Shown: piece after piece, positions 17,172 to 28,500 of the stretch
Numbering within the stretch: the stretch's first letter is position 1
How the letters are laid out: every line of letters starts with the position of its first letter
Position numbers and translations under genes: made by a program
The notes under the pieces: generated by a model
The model's input: only the letters and a program-made list of their open reading frames with translations
The model's database searches: none
Told to the model about the DNA's origin: nothing
NCBI GenBank assembly: GCA_016191245.1
Contig: JACPOY010000021.1
Coordinates: forward strand, 1 to 64,000
DNA from: Gammaproteobacteria bacterium
GTDB taxonomy: Bacteria > Pseudomonadota > Gammaproteobacteria > Berkiellales > Berkiellaceae
Length of the DNA: 64,000 nucleotides
Direction of reading: 5' to 3'

Positions 17172-19838
17172 ATGCTGACCCCTCAAGATGCGGATGTTGA
17201 TCCATCTGAAACACAAGAATGGCTTCAAGCATTAGGATCAGTGATCCAAAATGAAGGTCCTGAACGTGCAAAATATTTGTTGGATGCTTTAGTTAAGAAT
17301 GCCAGAGAAACAGGCATACGAACCGAATTTTTAAGAACCACACGTTATTGCAACACTATTCCCTTAAATGAAGAACCAGCCATGCGCGGTGATCCTGAAA
17401 TGGAGCAACGTATCAGGGCATTGATTCGTTGGAATGCCATGGCGATGGTTGTTCGAGCTCAACATATCGATGGTTCATTAGGTGGTCATATTGGTACTTT
17501 TGCTTCATCAGCAACGCTATATGATGTTGGTTTTACCCATTTTTGGCGTGGTATGGAACATGAAAGTGGTGGTGATCTTATTTATATACAAGGCCATACC
17601 TCACCAGGGATTTATGCGAGAAGTTTTTTACATGGTGATATCTCAGAAGAACAGCTTATCAATTTTAGACGTGAAGTACATCACAAGGGACTTTCTTCTT
17701 ATCCTCATCCATGGTTAATGCCAAATTATTGGCAATTTCCAACCGTTTCAATGGGATTAGGACCGCTACAAGCTGTTTACCAAGCGCGGTTTATGAAATA
17801 TCTCGAAGATAGAAAATTAATTCCAAAAACTGATCGCAAAATATGGTGTTTTTGTGGTGATGGTGAAATGGATGAACCAGAATCATTAGCTGGTCTTTCA
17901 TTAGCTGGGCGTGAAAAATTAGATAATTTGATTTTTGTTATTAATTGCAACTTGCAACGACTTGATGGTCCCGTTCGAGGCAATGGTAAAATTATTCAAG
18001 AACTTGAAGGGGCATTTTTAGGGGCAAATTGGAACGTTCTCAAAGTAATTTGGGGTAGTGGTTGGGATCCATTATTTGCTGCCGATAAAAATGGTTTGCT
18101 ATTACAGCGTATGGAAGAAGCGGTAGATGGTGATTACCAAAATTACAAAGCTTTTGGTGGCGCTTATACTCGTGAACACTTTTTTGGTAAATACCCTGAA
18201 TTAAAACAGCTTGTTTCTCATATGTCAGATGATGACATATGGCGATTAAATCGTGGTGGTCACGATCCGAAGAAAGTGTACGCAGCTTATCAAGCCGCAG
18301 TGAATCATCAAGGGCAACCAACCGTCATTTTAGCCAAAACAGTAAAAGGTTATGGCATGGGTACTGCTGGAGAAGCTTTAAATATTGCCCATAATACTAA
18401 AAAGTTAGGTCATGACGAGCTGATTGCTTTTCGTGATAGATTTCATATCCCTGTGACAGATGAAATGGTTGAAAAAGTCTCATTTTTTAAACCCTCAGAC
18501 AATAGTCCTGAAATCCAGTATATGAAAAAATGCCGTCAAGAATTAGGCGGTACTCTTCCAAAAAGACGTGCAAAAGCAACACATGCCCCATTGGTATTAC
18601 CAGAATTGAGTGCCTTTGATGCTCAATTACAAAGCACAGGTGACCGAGAAATTTCTACCACAATGGCGTTTGTTCGCATTTTGACACATTTGGTTAAAGA
18701 TAAGAACATTGGTAAATTCATCGTACCCATTGTGCCAGATGAAGCTCGAACATTTGGAATGGAAGGATTATTTCGTCAAATTGGCATTTATTCTAGCGAA
18801 GGGCAAAAATATAAGCCTGTAGATGCCGATCAAGTGATGTATTACAAAGAAGCAAAAGACGGTCAAATTTTAGAAGAAGGAATAAATGAAGCAGGATCAT
18901 TTTGTTCTTGGATTGCTGCGGCAACTGCCTATAGCACCTATAACCAAACAATGATCCCATTTTATATCTATTATTCTATGTTTGGTTTTCAACGCATAGG
19001 TGATTTCGCATGGGGTGCTGGCGATTCTCGATCTAAAGGTTTCTTACTAGGAGGAACTGCAGGTCGAACAACGCTCAATGGTGAAGGTTTACAACATCAA
19101 GACGGACATAGCCATATTCTAGCAAGCACCATCCCAAATTGTGTGAGCTATGATCCTACTTTTGCTTACGAACTTGCTGTGATCATTCATCATGGTTTAC
19201 AAAGAATGTACGCGAAAAATGAAGACGTTTATTTTTACATTACATTAATGAATGAAAATTATACACATCCCGAAATGCCAAAGGGTATTGAAGATGGAGT
19301 TATTAAAGGAATGTATTTATTTCAAAAAGCAGCAAATGAGCAAAAAGCACATGTGCAATTGTTAGGGTGCGGTACCATATTGCGAGAAGTGATTGCTGCT
19401 GCTGAGTTATTGAAAGAGTATAACATCAGTGCGGATGTATGGAGCGTTACCAGCTTTAATGAATTAAGAAAAGAAGCACTCGATATTGAGAGATGGAACC
19501 TTTTGCATCCTTTGGAAAAAAAGAAGAAAGGGTATTTTCAAACTTCTTTAGAAAAAACAACGGGTCCGATTATTGCTGCGACCGATTACATGAAATTGTA
19601 TTCGCAACAATTAATGCCTTATATTGACAGAGAATATATTTGTTTAGGAACAGATGGGTTTGGACGCAGTGATACGCGTGAAACCTTACGTCACCATTTT
19701 GAAGTAGATAGATATTATGTTGCGTACACGGCAATCAAAGCATTAGTTGATGCAGGGTCATTGAAGTCAGATGTAGCAAAACTTGCTTTGGAAAAGTTGA
19801 AAATTAATCCAGACAAACCTGCACCTGTGAGCGTATAA
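17172..19838 (+). CDS. aceE: Pyruvate dehydrogenase E1 component (homodimeric type)
   Basis: 888 residues from the ATG at 17172; the GTG just before it is equally in frame, and AAGGA precedes both. E. coli AceE is 887 residues. It decarboxylates pyruvate with ThDP and acetylates the lipoyl group of AceF. The ThDP signature GDGEMDEPES ... INCNLQRLDGPVRGN is present, and the N-terminus DVDPSETQEWLQAL matches the AceE E2-interacting start. Full length, no odd changes. It is the first gene of a three-gene PDH operon with 1-nt spacing to aceF. Confidence 0.97.
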   Translation: MLTPQDADVDPSETQEWLQALGSVIQNEGPERAKYLLDALVKNARETGIRTEFLRTTRYCNTIPLNEEPAMRGDPEMEQRIRALIRWNAMAMVVRAQHIDGSLGGHIGTFASSATLYDVGFTHFWRGMEHESGGDLIYIQGHTSPGIYARSFLHGDISEEQLINFRREVHHKGLSSYPHPWLMPNYWQFPTVSMGLGPLQAVYQARFMKYLEDRKLIPKTDRKIWCFCGDGEMDEPESLAGLSLAGREKLDNLIFVINCNLQRLDGPVRGNGKIIQELEGAFLGANWNVLKVIWGSGWDPLFAADKNGLLLQRMEEAVDGDYQNYKAFGGAYTREHFFGKYPELKQLVSHMSDDDIWRLNRGGHDPKKVYAAYQAAVNHQGQPTVILAKTVKGYGMGTAGEALNIAHNTKKLGHDELIAFRDRFHIPVTDEMVEKVSFFKPSDNSPEIQYMKKCRQELGGTLPKRRAKATHAPLVLPELSAFDAQLQSTGDREISTTMAFVRILTHLVKDKNIGKFIVPIVPDEARTFGMEGLFRQIGIYSSEGQKYKPVDADQVMYYKEAKDGQILEEGINEAGSFCSWIAAATAYSTYNQTMIPFYIYYSMFGFQRIGDFAWGAGDSRSKGFLLGGTAGRTTLNGEGLQHQDGHSHILASTIPNCVSYDPTFAYELAVIIHHGLQRMYAKNEDVYFYITLMNENYTHPEMPKGIEDGVIKGMYLFQKAANEQKAHVQLLGCGTILREVIAAAELLKEYNISADVWSVTSFNELRKEALDIERWNLLHPLEKKKKGYFQTSLEKTTGPIIAATDYMKLYSQQLMPYIDREYICLGTDGFGRSDTRETLRHHFEVDRYYVAYTAIKALVDAGSLKSDVAKLALEKLKINPDKPAPVSV

Positions 19839-19839
19839 C

Positions 19840-21465
19840 ATGACGACGATAAAAGAAGTAAGAGTCCCTGATATCGGGAATTATACCGGTGTTGAAGTGA
19901 TTGAAGTAGGTGTAAAGAATGGTGCTTCGGTAAAAGCGGAAGATTCATTAATTACGTTAGAAACAGAAAAAGCTTCCATGGATGTGCCATCCCCGTTTAA
20001 TGGCACCATCAAAGAAATGAAAATAAAATTGGGAGATAAAGTATCGCAAGGAGACTTAATTGCGCTTGTTGAAGTAGAAGAAAAAGCGCAAGAAGAAGTG
20101 TCAAAAGAAGAACAAGCTCAACCTCAATCTGTTGTATCAGAAAAAGAAAAGGCAAAACCGCAAGAACCCGCTGCAACAAAGACTGTGCCATCGGCACCAT
20201 CACCATCACTAGAGACTGTCACAGTGCCTGATACAGGCGCTGCAAAAGAGGTTGAAGTGATTGAAGTTGCTGTTAAACCGGGCGACATTGTTAAGCAAGA
20301 AGATACCTTGATTACGCTTGAAAGCGAAAAAGCGAGCATGGATATCCCTTCGCCTTATCAAGGGAAAATCGAATCAGTTCTCATTAAAGTGGGTGATAAG
20401 GTTTCTCAAGGCGACAAAATTGTGACCATGCATGTTGCCATGCAGCCTAAAGTTGAAGAAACCAAAGAGGTTGTTACAGAACCTGCTGCCAAGGTTCAAG
20501 CACAACCTTCTAAAGAAGTCCCCAAATCAATATCAAGAGAATCTGTTACGGTTCATGATTTTTCCAACGTGCATGCAGGTCCTGCAACCAGACGCATGGC
20601 CAGAGAGCTAGGGGTTGATTTAAGACAAGTAAAAGGCACAGGGCTTCGTAATCGTATTGTCACAAAAGATGTGCAAGCTTTTGTAAAATCTATCATGCAG
20701 GGAGCTCCTCAAGGTGCGGGTTCAGGTTTACAAATTGAAAAAGTACCTGAAATTGATTTTAGCCAATTTGGCGAAGTGGAAGTAAAACCATTAAGTCGAA
20801 TTAAGAAATGGACTGCCAAGAATTTATATAGAAATTGGGTAACCATTCCGCATGTCACTCAATTTGATGAAGCAGATATTACAGAGTTAGAAATTTTTCG
20901 TCAGGAAAATAAACAAGCAGCAGAGGAACACGGTACCAAACTTACGCCATTACCATTTATCATTATGGCATGTGTTTCGGCATTGAAGACCTATCCACAG
21001 TTTAATGCATCACTTGCCTCTAATGGCCAAGATGTTGTATTTAAAAAATATATCAATATTGGTGTTGCTGTAGACACGCCAAATGGTTTGGTGGTTCCTG
21101 TTATCAAAAATGCAGATACTAAAAGTTTGTTTGAGATTGCTAAAGAGTTAGGTGATCTTGGTGTTTTGGCCAGAGAAGGCAAGCTCAAAGGTGAACAAAT
21201 GCAAGGTAATTGTTTTACCATTTCAAGCTTAGGGAGTGTGGGTGGAACTGCATTTACGCCTATTATCAACTCACCTGATGTTGCTATTTTAGGTGTATCC
21301 AAAGTACAAATTAAACCGATTTTTATGAATGAACAATTTGTGCCAAGAAAAATGTTGCCGCTCAGTCTATCTTATGACCATCGTGTCATAGATGGAGTAG
21401 AGGGTGCGAAATTTGCCGCGCATATTGCAGCGCAGTTACAAGATATTAGAAAATTATTACTATAA
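19840..21465 (+). CDS. aceF: Pyruvate dehydrogenase E2, dihydrolipoyl acetyltransferase
   Basis: 541 residues. Two lipoyl domains (about 1-75 and 125-205) each carry the lipoylation motif E(T/S)EKASMD(V/I)PSP. Pro/Ala/Lys/Glu-rich linkers join them to a peripheral-subunit-binding domain (about 247-283, AGPATRRMARELGVDL) and to the catalytic domain (about 310-541), which ends with the active-site motif SYDHRVIDG. E. coli AceF has three lipoyl domains; two is common elsewhere. It passes acetyl groups to CoA and forms the core of the complex with AceE and Lpd. Confidence 0.97.
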   Translation: MTTIKEVRVPDIGNYTGVEVIEVGVKNGASVKAEDSLITLETEKASMDVPSPFNGTIKEMKIKLGDKVSQGDLIALVEVEEKAQEEVSKEEQAQPQSVVSEKEKAKPQEPAATKTVPSAPSPSLETVTVPDTGAAKEVEVIEVAVKPGDIVKQEDTLITLESEKASMDIPSPYQGKIESVLIKVGDKVSQGDKIVTMHVAMQPKVEETKEVVTEPAAKVQAQPSKEVPKSISRESVTVHDFSNVHAGPATRRMARELGVDLRQVKGTGLRNRIVTKDVQAFVKSIMQGAPQGAGSGLQIEKVPEIDFSQFGEVEVKPLSRIKKWTAKNLYRNWVTIPHVTQFDEADITELEIFRQENKQAAEEHGTKLTPLPFIIMACVSALKTYPQFNASLASNGQDVVFKKYINIGVAVDTPNGLVVPVIKNADTKSLFEIAKELGDLGVLAREGKLKGEQMQGNCFTISSLGSVGGTAFTPIINSPDVAILGVSKVQIKPIFMNEQFVPRKMLPLSLSYDHRVIDGVEGAKFAAHIAAQLQDIRKLLL

Positions 21466-21480
21466 TTTATTGGGGTCATC

Positions 21481-22899
21481 ATGTCAGATAACAATATTAA
21501 AGCAAAAGTCGTTGTATTAGGTAGCGGACCTGGCGGTTATTCTGCAGCATATCGCGCTGCAGATTTATTGGGCGAAGGTGTTGTACTTGTTGAACGTTAC
21601 AGCGAACTTGGTGGCGTCTGTTTAAATGTAGGTTGCATTCCTTCCAAGGCATTATTGCATACCGCTGGAATTATTAATGAAACCAAAAGTATGGCAAGCC
21701 ATGGTGTAGAGTTTGGAACACCTAAGATTGATCTTGATAAGGTTCGTGGATTTAAAGATAGTGTTGTCAAGCGCTTAACTGGTGGCGTGAAGCAAATGGC
21801 TAAATTTAGAAAAGTCCAAGTTGTAGAAGGGATAGGAAAATTTACTTCGGATCATACCTTACAAGTTGAAGGTAAAAATCCTTGCACGATAACTTTTGAA
21901 TACGCCATTATCGCTGCAGGTTCACGTCCTATTCGGTTACCCTTTTTGCCGGATGATCCTAGAATTATTGATTCCACGGGCGCGTTAGAAATGTCCGATA
22001 TTCCTAAAAGAATGTTAGTGATTGGTGGTGGTATTATTGGTATGGAAATGGCCACTGTGTATCAAGCACTCGGTTCACAAGTGAATATTGTGGAATTAAC
22101 AGATTTCGTCCTGCCTGGTGTTGATAAAGATATTGCAACGCCATTTTATAAATTTGTAAAACCTAAATATGAAAGCATTATGTTGGGAACGAAAGTCGTA
22201 GGCGCTGAGGCTAAAAAGGACGGGATTTGGGTAAATTTTGAAGGTAAAGAAGCGCCAAAAGATCCACAACGTTACGATAAAGTTTTAATGTCAGTGGGGC
22301 GTACGCCAAATGGCAAGCTTATTGATGCTGAAAAAGCAGGCGTTAAAGTTGACGAACGTGGATATATACCCGTTGATAAACAAATGAGAACGAATGTAAA
22401 CCATATTTTTGCTATTGGTGATATTGTAGGTAACCCGATGTTGGCACATAAAGCTACAGCAGAAGGGCGTGTTGCAGCAGAAGTGATTGCTGGCATGAAA
22501 CATTACTTTGAGCCTAAATGTATTCCAAACATAGCATATACTGATCCTGAAGTGGCTTGGGTTGGTTTGACAGAAGAACAAGCCAAAGCACAAGGGCTCG
22601 ATTACGATAAAGGCGTTTTTCCGTGGTTAGCTAGTGGTCGATCACTTGGGCTAGGAAGAGAAGAAGGTATTTCTAAACTGATATTTGATAAAAAGACACA
22701 TCAAATATTAGGCGCTGGTTTTGTTGGCCCACATGCTGGTGATTTGCTTGCAGAAGTAGGTTTAGCCATTGAGATGGGTTGTGTAGCAGAAGATATCGCA
22801 TTGACAATCCATGCTCATCCAACATTGTCAGAGTCAGTGATGATTGCTGCCGAATTGTTTGAGGGCTCGGCCACAGATATGATTAATAAAAAGAAATGA
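21481..22899 (+). CDS. lpdA: Dihydrolipoyl dehydrogenase (E3)
   Basis: 472 residues, standard length. It reoxidises dihydrolipoamide with FAD and NAD+. The FAD Rossmann motif GSGPGGYSAAYRA, the redox disulfide GGVCLNVGCIPSK (Cys47 and Cys52), the NAD-binding GGGIIGMEMA and the C-terminal catalytic HAHPTLSE are all intact. It lies 15 nt after aceF with GGGGTCATC as ribosome site and closes the PDH operon; it may also serve 2-oxoglutarate dehydrogenase, which is not in this window. Confidence 0.97.
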   Translation: MSDNNIKAKVVVLGSGPGGYSAAYRAADLLGEGVVLVERYSELGGVCLNVGCIPSKALLHTAGIINETKSMASHGVEFGTPKIDLDKVRGFKDSVVKRLTGGVKQMAKFRKVQVVEGIGKFTSDHTLQVEGKNPCTITFEYAIIAAGSRPIRLPFLPDDPRIIDSTGALEMSDIPKRMLVIGGGIIGMEMATVYQALGSQVNIVELTDFVLPGVDKDIATPFYKFVKPKYESIMLGTKVVGAEAKKDGIWVNFEGKEAPKDPQRYDKVLMSVGRTPNGKLIDAEKAGVKVDERGYIPVDKQMRTNVNHIFAIGDIVGNPMLAHKATAEGRVAAEVIAGMKHYFEPKCIPNIAYTDPEVAWVGLTEEQAKAQGLDYDKGVFPWLASGRSLGLGREEGISKLIFDKKTHQILGAGFVGPHAGDLLAEVGLAIEMGCVAEDIALTIHAHPTLSESVMIAAELFEGSATDMINKKK

Positions 22900-22905
22900 T
22901 ATTTC

Positions 22906-22932
22906 CCCCCTTTGATGTGATGTCAAAGGGGG
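22906..22932. terminator. Hairpin between lpdA and the VanZ-like gene
   Basis: A perfect 10-bp stem CCCCCTTTGA / TCAAAGGGGG with a 7-nt loop lies 7 nt after the lpdA stop and 5 nt from the end of the convergent VanZ-like gene. Neither side has a good U-run, so it may act as a shared transcription barrier or RNA-stabilising hairpin. Confidence 0.6.
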
Positions 22933-22936
22933 CGTC

Positions 22937-23806
22937 CTATCTAGAAGTCGATCGCAAAAATGCCAATGGTCTGTCAAGCGATTGAGTAAGCAAGCGATGC
23001 CCAATATATAAAATGCCAACAGCAAAAAGACAGCCCAGTATCATTTCAATCGATAGCAAACGATTCACAATAGCAAGTTTCCCAATTAACATGACAGTGA
23101 TAAAAGTAATTAAAATGCCATGAAATCGATTTGGCGTCAGGAATAATTTTCCTGAAAAATACAACATCATCGCTTGAAGAGCATAATGGCAGAATCGAAT
23201 GGGATGAAAAGGTATTTCTCTTTTTAGAAACAATAAAACAGGCTCTATTGTTAAATAGAGTTGTGTTGGATGTAGGGTAGGAATAAAAGGATATAATTGA
23301 TAGCAACCCCAACCCATCCAGACGGCTATTCCTAATAAAGGCCAGAGATTTTGTTTATTACCTAAGTGCAGTGAATCTTTTACCCATTCAAGAATAAAGG
23401 GATAGTAACGAGCAAAAGGAATGGCAAAACAGGCACCTAAAAACCCACTGATAGTATTAAGGCTCATATCCAAAAGTGAAGGGATCCTTGCGGGATTATA
23501 AGTTTGTAATATTTCGATGCAACAACTGGTACAAAATGAAGCTAAGGTTGCCAATAAGAAAACCACGGTGAGATGTCGTTTTTGCATTAGGAGGTATGTA
23601 CCTGCAAAAAGACCAAATGGTAAAAAGAATAATAAGTTTTGGACGATATCAAATAAGAAAATGTCCTCAAGCCATCCGTATAAAACGATTTCTATAATTG
23701 AATCAATAGGAACACTCCACCCTCGAAAAGGGAAAAGAGCGCCATAAAATAAAAAGGCGACATACAAGAGTAACAAAGTACCTATATGTGATTTTGAATT
23801 ATTCAT
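22937..23806 (-). CDS. VanZ-like multi-spanning membrane protein
   Basis: 289 residues from the ATG at 23806; an ATG at 23836 is also possible but lies inside a perfect inverted repeat. The N-terminal half has the VanZ layout: a first helix LLLLYVAFLFYGALFPF, then QNLLFFLPFGLFAG, then CIEILQTYNPARIPSLLDMSLNTISGFLGA with the typical E-x-x-Q and D-x-x-x-N residues. A C-terminal extension adds about four more hydrophobic segments. VanZ proteins confer low-level teicoplanin resistance in Gram-positives; in Gram-negative bacteria the role is unknown. Confidence 0.75.
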   Translation of the reverse strand: MNNSKSHIGTLLLLYVAFLFYGALFPFRGWSVPIDSIIEIVLYGWLEDIFLFDIVQNLLFFLPFGLFAGTYLLMQKRHLTVVFLLATLASFCTSCCIEILQTYNPARIPSLLDMSLNTISGFLGACFAIPFARYYPFILEWVKDSLHLGNKQNLWPLLGIAVWMGWGCYQLYPFIPTLHPTQLYLTIEPVLLFLKREIPFHPIRFCHYALQAMMLYFSGKLFLTPNRFHGILITFITVMLIGKLAIVNRLLSIEMILGCLFAVGILYIGHRLLTQSLDRPLAFLRSTSR

Positions 23807-23833
23807 AACCAGAGGATCTACACTTTTGCGGCG

Positions 23834-23860
23834 CATTCTACTTTTATAAACAGTAGAATG
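23834..23860. promoter_or_regulatory. Perfect inverted repeat upstream of the VanZ-like gene
   Basis: CATTCTACT and AGTAGAATG (9-bp arms, 9-bp centre) lie 28-54 bp upstream of the chosen VanZ-like start. It may be an operator for that gene; if translation begins at 23836 it would instead fold at the start codon. Confidence 0.35.
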
Positions 23861-23973
23861 ACAACTATTTATTACGTTTTTATTTTACTAACTACACATT
23901 GAAACTACTTTAGGATCACAACAGAATGTGAAGTGTTTACATTAAATACCTAGCTAGAAGGCTTCATATTCCC

Positions 23974-23979
23974 TATAAT
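23974..23979 (+). promoter_or_regulatory. Candidate -10 element of putP
   Basis: A consensus TATAAT lies 69 bp upstream of the putP start. No convincing -35 is found at 16-18 bp, so the promoter may need an activator. The ribosome site of putP itself is poor. Confidence 0.35.
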
Positions 23980-24047
23980 GGGCTCCTTAACTCACGCGTA
24001 TAATGCCATTTATTTATAAAAATGCAACAAAAACATAATGTTATGAT

Positions 24048-25520
24048 ATGAATGCAATAACGCTTTTTGCTTTTATTTGCTATTTAACAGTAGTGGTAGT
24101 CATCGCCATTGTTGCCTATCGTATTACGCGAAATCTTTCCGATTTCGTTTTAGGAGGGCGTCAGCTTGGTGGGCCAGTTGCTGCACTAAGTGCTGGTGCT
24201 TCTGATATGAGCGCTTGGTTATTACTAGGTTTACCTGGAGCAATCTTTGTTTTAGGGTTAAATCAGATTTGGTTGCCCATTGGACTCACCATAGGTGCAT
24301 TTCTCAGTTGGCGGATTATCGCTAAACCACTCAGGGTGTATTCAGAGTGCGCGAATGATTCTCTGACCTTACCTTCATTTTTAGATAATCGCTTTTTTGA
24401 TAGATCAGGTTTTATCCGAGTGATTCTTGCCCTTGTTACGTTGGCATTTTTTGCATTTTATACAGCTTCGGGCTTGGTGGGTGGTGCAATGTTATTGCAG
24501 CGCTTTGATATACCTTACGAACAAGCTCTATTATTAGGCACTGTCATTATCGTTTCGTATACTTTCGTTGGTGGATTTTTAGCAGTTAGCTGGACAGATT
24601 TTTTTCAAGGTACGTTAATGTTTGTCTGTCTATTAGTCGTTCCTTTTGTTGCTTGCCAAGAATTTGGAGGCTGGCACAAAACAATCGATATTATTGAAAA
24701 ACTCGGTCCACATCGTTTGCAACCTTTTCACCAATTTGATGCATTATTATTCATGAATCTGATGGCATGGGGATTGGGATATTTTGGTCAGCCCCATATT
24801 TTAGTAAGATTTATGGCCGTGCGTACAACAAAAGATATCGGAATTGCAAGACGAATTTGTTTATCTTGGATGAGTTTATCGTTGCTAGGTGCCGTACTGA
24901 CAGGGTTTGTTGGCATAGCCTATTTCTATGAACAAGATATCGATCCTGAATCTATTTTTATTGTTTTTTCACAAACATTATTCTCTCCCTGGATAGCCGG
25001 AATTTTATTTGCTGCAATTTTATCGTCGATAATGTGTGCTATTGATTCTCAGATGCTAGCCTCCAGTAGTGCTTTAACAGAAGATATTTATCACAGATTA
25101 TTCCGTAAGAAGGCCAGCCAAAAAGAATTAATTTGGGTAGGTCGTATTGGCATTATTGTCATCGCGATTGTTGCAATGGCATTAGCAAATGATCCAGAAA
25201 GCTCTGTTATCACACTGGTTGCTTTTGCTTGGGCTGGGTTAGGGGCTTCTTTTGGTCCTTCTGTCATTGGGGCATTATTTTGGCGGCGCATGACAAGAAA
25301 TGGCGCTATTGCCGGTATATTGTTAGGAGCGCTTAGCGTATTGCTATGGAAATTCTATAGCGATTTAGGCGGTATATTTGCTCTCTATGAAATTATTCCT
25401 GGATTTTTGTTTGGATCTCTCGGGGTGGTTATTGGCAGTTTGCTAGATAAACCACCATCTAAAGAAACAACAGAACAATTCGATAAAGCGTGGACTCTGA
25501 TACGCAAAAGCCCCAATTAA
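24048..25520 (+). CDS. putP: Sodium/proline symporter
   Basis: 490 residues with about 12-13 hydrophobic helices, the usual size for the SSSF family. Family signatures are clear: LGGRQLGGPVAALSAGASDMSAWLL in helix 2 (Na+ site Ser/Asp region), the GFLAVSWTDFFQGTLM helix, and the LSSIMCAIDSQMLASSSALTEDIY stretch. It imports L-proline with Na+. It is followed 22 nt later by putA, so import and oxidation are co-expressed here, whereas E. coli putP and putA are divergent. Confidence 0.93.
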   Translation: MNAITLFAFICYLTVVVVIAIVAYRITRNLSDFVLGGRQLGGPVAALSAGASDMSAWLLLGLPGAIFVLGLNQIWLPIGLTIGAFLSWRIIAKPLRVYSECANDSLTLPSFLDNRFFDRSGFIRVILALVTLAFFAFYTASGLVGGAMLLQRFDIPYEQALLLGTVIIVSYTFVGGFLAVSWTDFFQGTLMFVCLLVVPFVACQEFGGWHKTIDIIEKLGPHRLQPFHQFDALLFMNLMAWGLGYFGQPHILVRFMAVRTTKDIGIARRICLSWMSLSLLGAVLTGFVGIAYFYEQDIDPESIFIVFSQTLFSPWIAGILFAAILSSIMCAIDSQMLASSSALTEDIYHRLFRKKASQKELIWVGRIGIIVIAIVAMALANDPESSVITLVAFAWAGLGASFGPSVIGALFWRRMTRNGAIAGILLGALSVLLWKFYSDLGGIFALYEIIPGFLFGSLGVVIGSLLDKPPSKETTEQFDKAWTLIRKSPN

Positions 25521-25542
25521 AATTCAAAAAAAATAGGTAAGA

Positions 25543-28500
25543 ATGATGCTCAATTCGGAATTCGACATTGTGAGTGATAAATTTCGTCGTGAAATAGACA
25601 ACCATTATCGAAGCGATGAGACGCATTGTGTAGAAGAGCTATTGTTGGCTGCTACAATCGAACCTGCCATGATGGCCTCTATTCAAGAGCAAGCCACTGT
25701 TCTTGTGAAAAATGTTCGTGAAAGACGTTTAAAGCAAAGTGGTTTAGACGCTTTCATGTTTCAATATGATTTATCTAGCGAAGAAGGCATTGCACTGATG
25801 TGTCTTGCTGAAAGTCTATTGCGTATTCCTGATAAAGAAACAGTTGATAAGCTTATTCGTGATAAATTAGTTGGGGGTGACTGGCAATCCCATTTGGGTA
25901 AGAGTCAATCACTCTTTGTGAATGCAGCGACAATGGCCTTAATGTTAACAGGTAAAATTATACAATCACCAACCTATGCGCTACGTGAACAACAAGAAAA
26001 TACTTTAACTCGTACTTTGAAGCGCTTGGCAAGTAAAGGTGGTGAGCCTATTGTACGCCAGGCAATTTCGCATGCGATGAAAATTCTTGGCCGTCAATTT
26101 GTGATGGGCAGAACTATCGGTGGTGCATTAAAGCGGGCTAAACGCAAAGAAGAAAAAGGTTATCGTTATTCCTATGATATGTTAGGAGAAGCCGCCTATA
26201 CAGCCACTGATGCCAAAAAATATTTGGCAGCCTATCAAAAAGCGATTAAAGCAGTGGGGCTTGCTAATAATGGTCGAGGTCCCATCAGTGGGCCTGGTAT
26301 TTCAGTAAAATTATCAGCATTGCATCCACGTTTTGTAATGGCAAAGCGCGAACGTCTGCACGAAGAATTACTTCCCATCTTAAACGATTTAGTAATACAA
26401 GCCAAAGATGCCAATGTCGGCATTACCATTGATGCTGAAGAAGCTCATACTTTGATGATTAATTTGGAAATGATAGAAGCTGTCATCACAAGTGGTATTT
26501 TAGGGAAATGGCAAGGATTTGGGTTGGCTGTTCAAGCTTACCAAAAACGTGCACCATATGTTTTAGACTGGTTAATTCATCTGGCCAGAGAGCATGAGCA
26601 ACCCTTAATGATAAGACTTGTAAAAGGTGCCTATTGGGATACTGAAATTAAATTGTCACAAGTACAAGGATTATCTGGTTATCCTGTGTTTACAAGAAAA
26701 GTCACCACTGACGTGAACTATATTGTATGTGCAAAAAAATTGTTGGATGCTGCAGATGTTATTTACCCTCAGTTTGCTACTCATAATGCATTAACGCTTG
26801 CCACTATTATGGCATTAGCCAAAGATAAGAGCGTGACAAATTATGAGTTTCAATGCTTGCATGGTATGGGAGACTCACTTTACGATCAGATCCTTGAAAA
26901 TCCAAACAATAATAACATACCGTGTCGCATTTATGCGCCTGTAGGGACGCATGAAGAGCTGCTTGCCTATCTTGTACGAAGATTATTAGAAAATGGCGCC
27001 AATACTTCTTTTGTTAACCGTATTGTCGATGAAAAGCTTCCTTTAGAAGAAATGGTAGTTTCACCAATTGATAAAATTAATGAATTAGCGGAAAAACCAC
27101 ATTCAAAGATCCCGCTTCCTCAAGATTTATTTGCACCGAATCGTGCTAATTCTCAAGGACTCGATTTAAGTCATCCACCAGAGTTTTTGCCAGTTTTACA
27201 AGAAGTGCTCAAATGGTCATTAGTTGAAAACACGGCTATACCTACAGGATATGAGTATCAAAGTTCTTCTACAGTTCAGGAGCGATTTTCGCCAATAGCG
27301 CGATCCCTTCGATTAGGAACAGTTACCTTAGCTTCTAAAGAAATGACAATAACTGCTTTAGAGCGTGCGTATAAGGCACAAGCCTTATGGCGTGAATGGA
27401 CAGCAGATGAACGTGCAAATGCTTTAATTAAAATGGGGCAATTGTTACAGGAACACCGTGCGCCATTGTTAAGTTTGCTCATTTTTGAAGGTGGTAAAAC
27501 AATTGATGATGCGGTGAGTGAATTACGCGAGGCGATAGATTTTTGTCATTATTATGCTTGTGAGGCAAAAAATCATTTTCAACATCCACAAATACTCAAA
27601 GGCCCCACTGGCGAAGATAATCGATTAAGTTTACATGGAAGAGGCATAATTGCCTGTATTAGCCCTTGGAATTTTCCATTAGCTATTTTTCTTGGCCAAG
27701 TTACAGCATCTTTGGCATCAGGAAATTGTGTTATCGCAAAACCTGCTAGTCAAACAGTGTTAATTGCTGCTAAAGCAATTGCTTTACTACATGAAGCAGG
27801 AATTCCTCGAGATGTTGTTCAGCTTTTACCCGGAAGTGGTGCAATTGTAGGGAATCTGTTAGTTAGTGATCCTCGTATCAAAGGTGTTTTGTTTACAGGT
27901 TCAACAGAAACGGCGCGGGGCATTAATCAAAAGCTAGCGGCTCGTGAAGGTGCAATAGTTCCCTTTATCGCTGAAACCGGTGGTCAAAATGCCATGATAG
28001 TGGATTCAAGCGCTTTACCTGAACAAGTCACGCAAGATGTGATTACATCAGCTTTTAGGAGTGCTGGTCAACGTTGTTCTGCTTTGCGAGTTTTATTTTT
28101 ACAAGAAGATATTGCCGATAAAATTATAAGCATGATTATTGGCGCCATGGCCGAGCTCAAAATAGGCCATCCCGCGGCACTTTCTACGGATATCGGACCT
28201 GTTATCGATTTTGATGCAAAATCACAATTGTATGCTCATGCTGTTAAGATGAAGGAAAAAGCTACTCTGCTATATGAATTACCTTTAACTCCTGAATGCG
28301 ATAATGGATCTTATTTTGGGCCGCGAATTTTTGAAATCCCAACCTTAGATATTCTTACCGAAGAAGTATTTGGACCCATTTTACATGTGGTGCGATATAA
28401 AGGATCAAGATTAGATGATGTATTGGCTCAAATTAATCGCACAGGTTATGGTTTAACACTGGGAATTCATAGCCGTATTGATGAAACTATTCAATATATC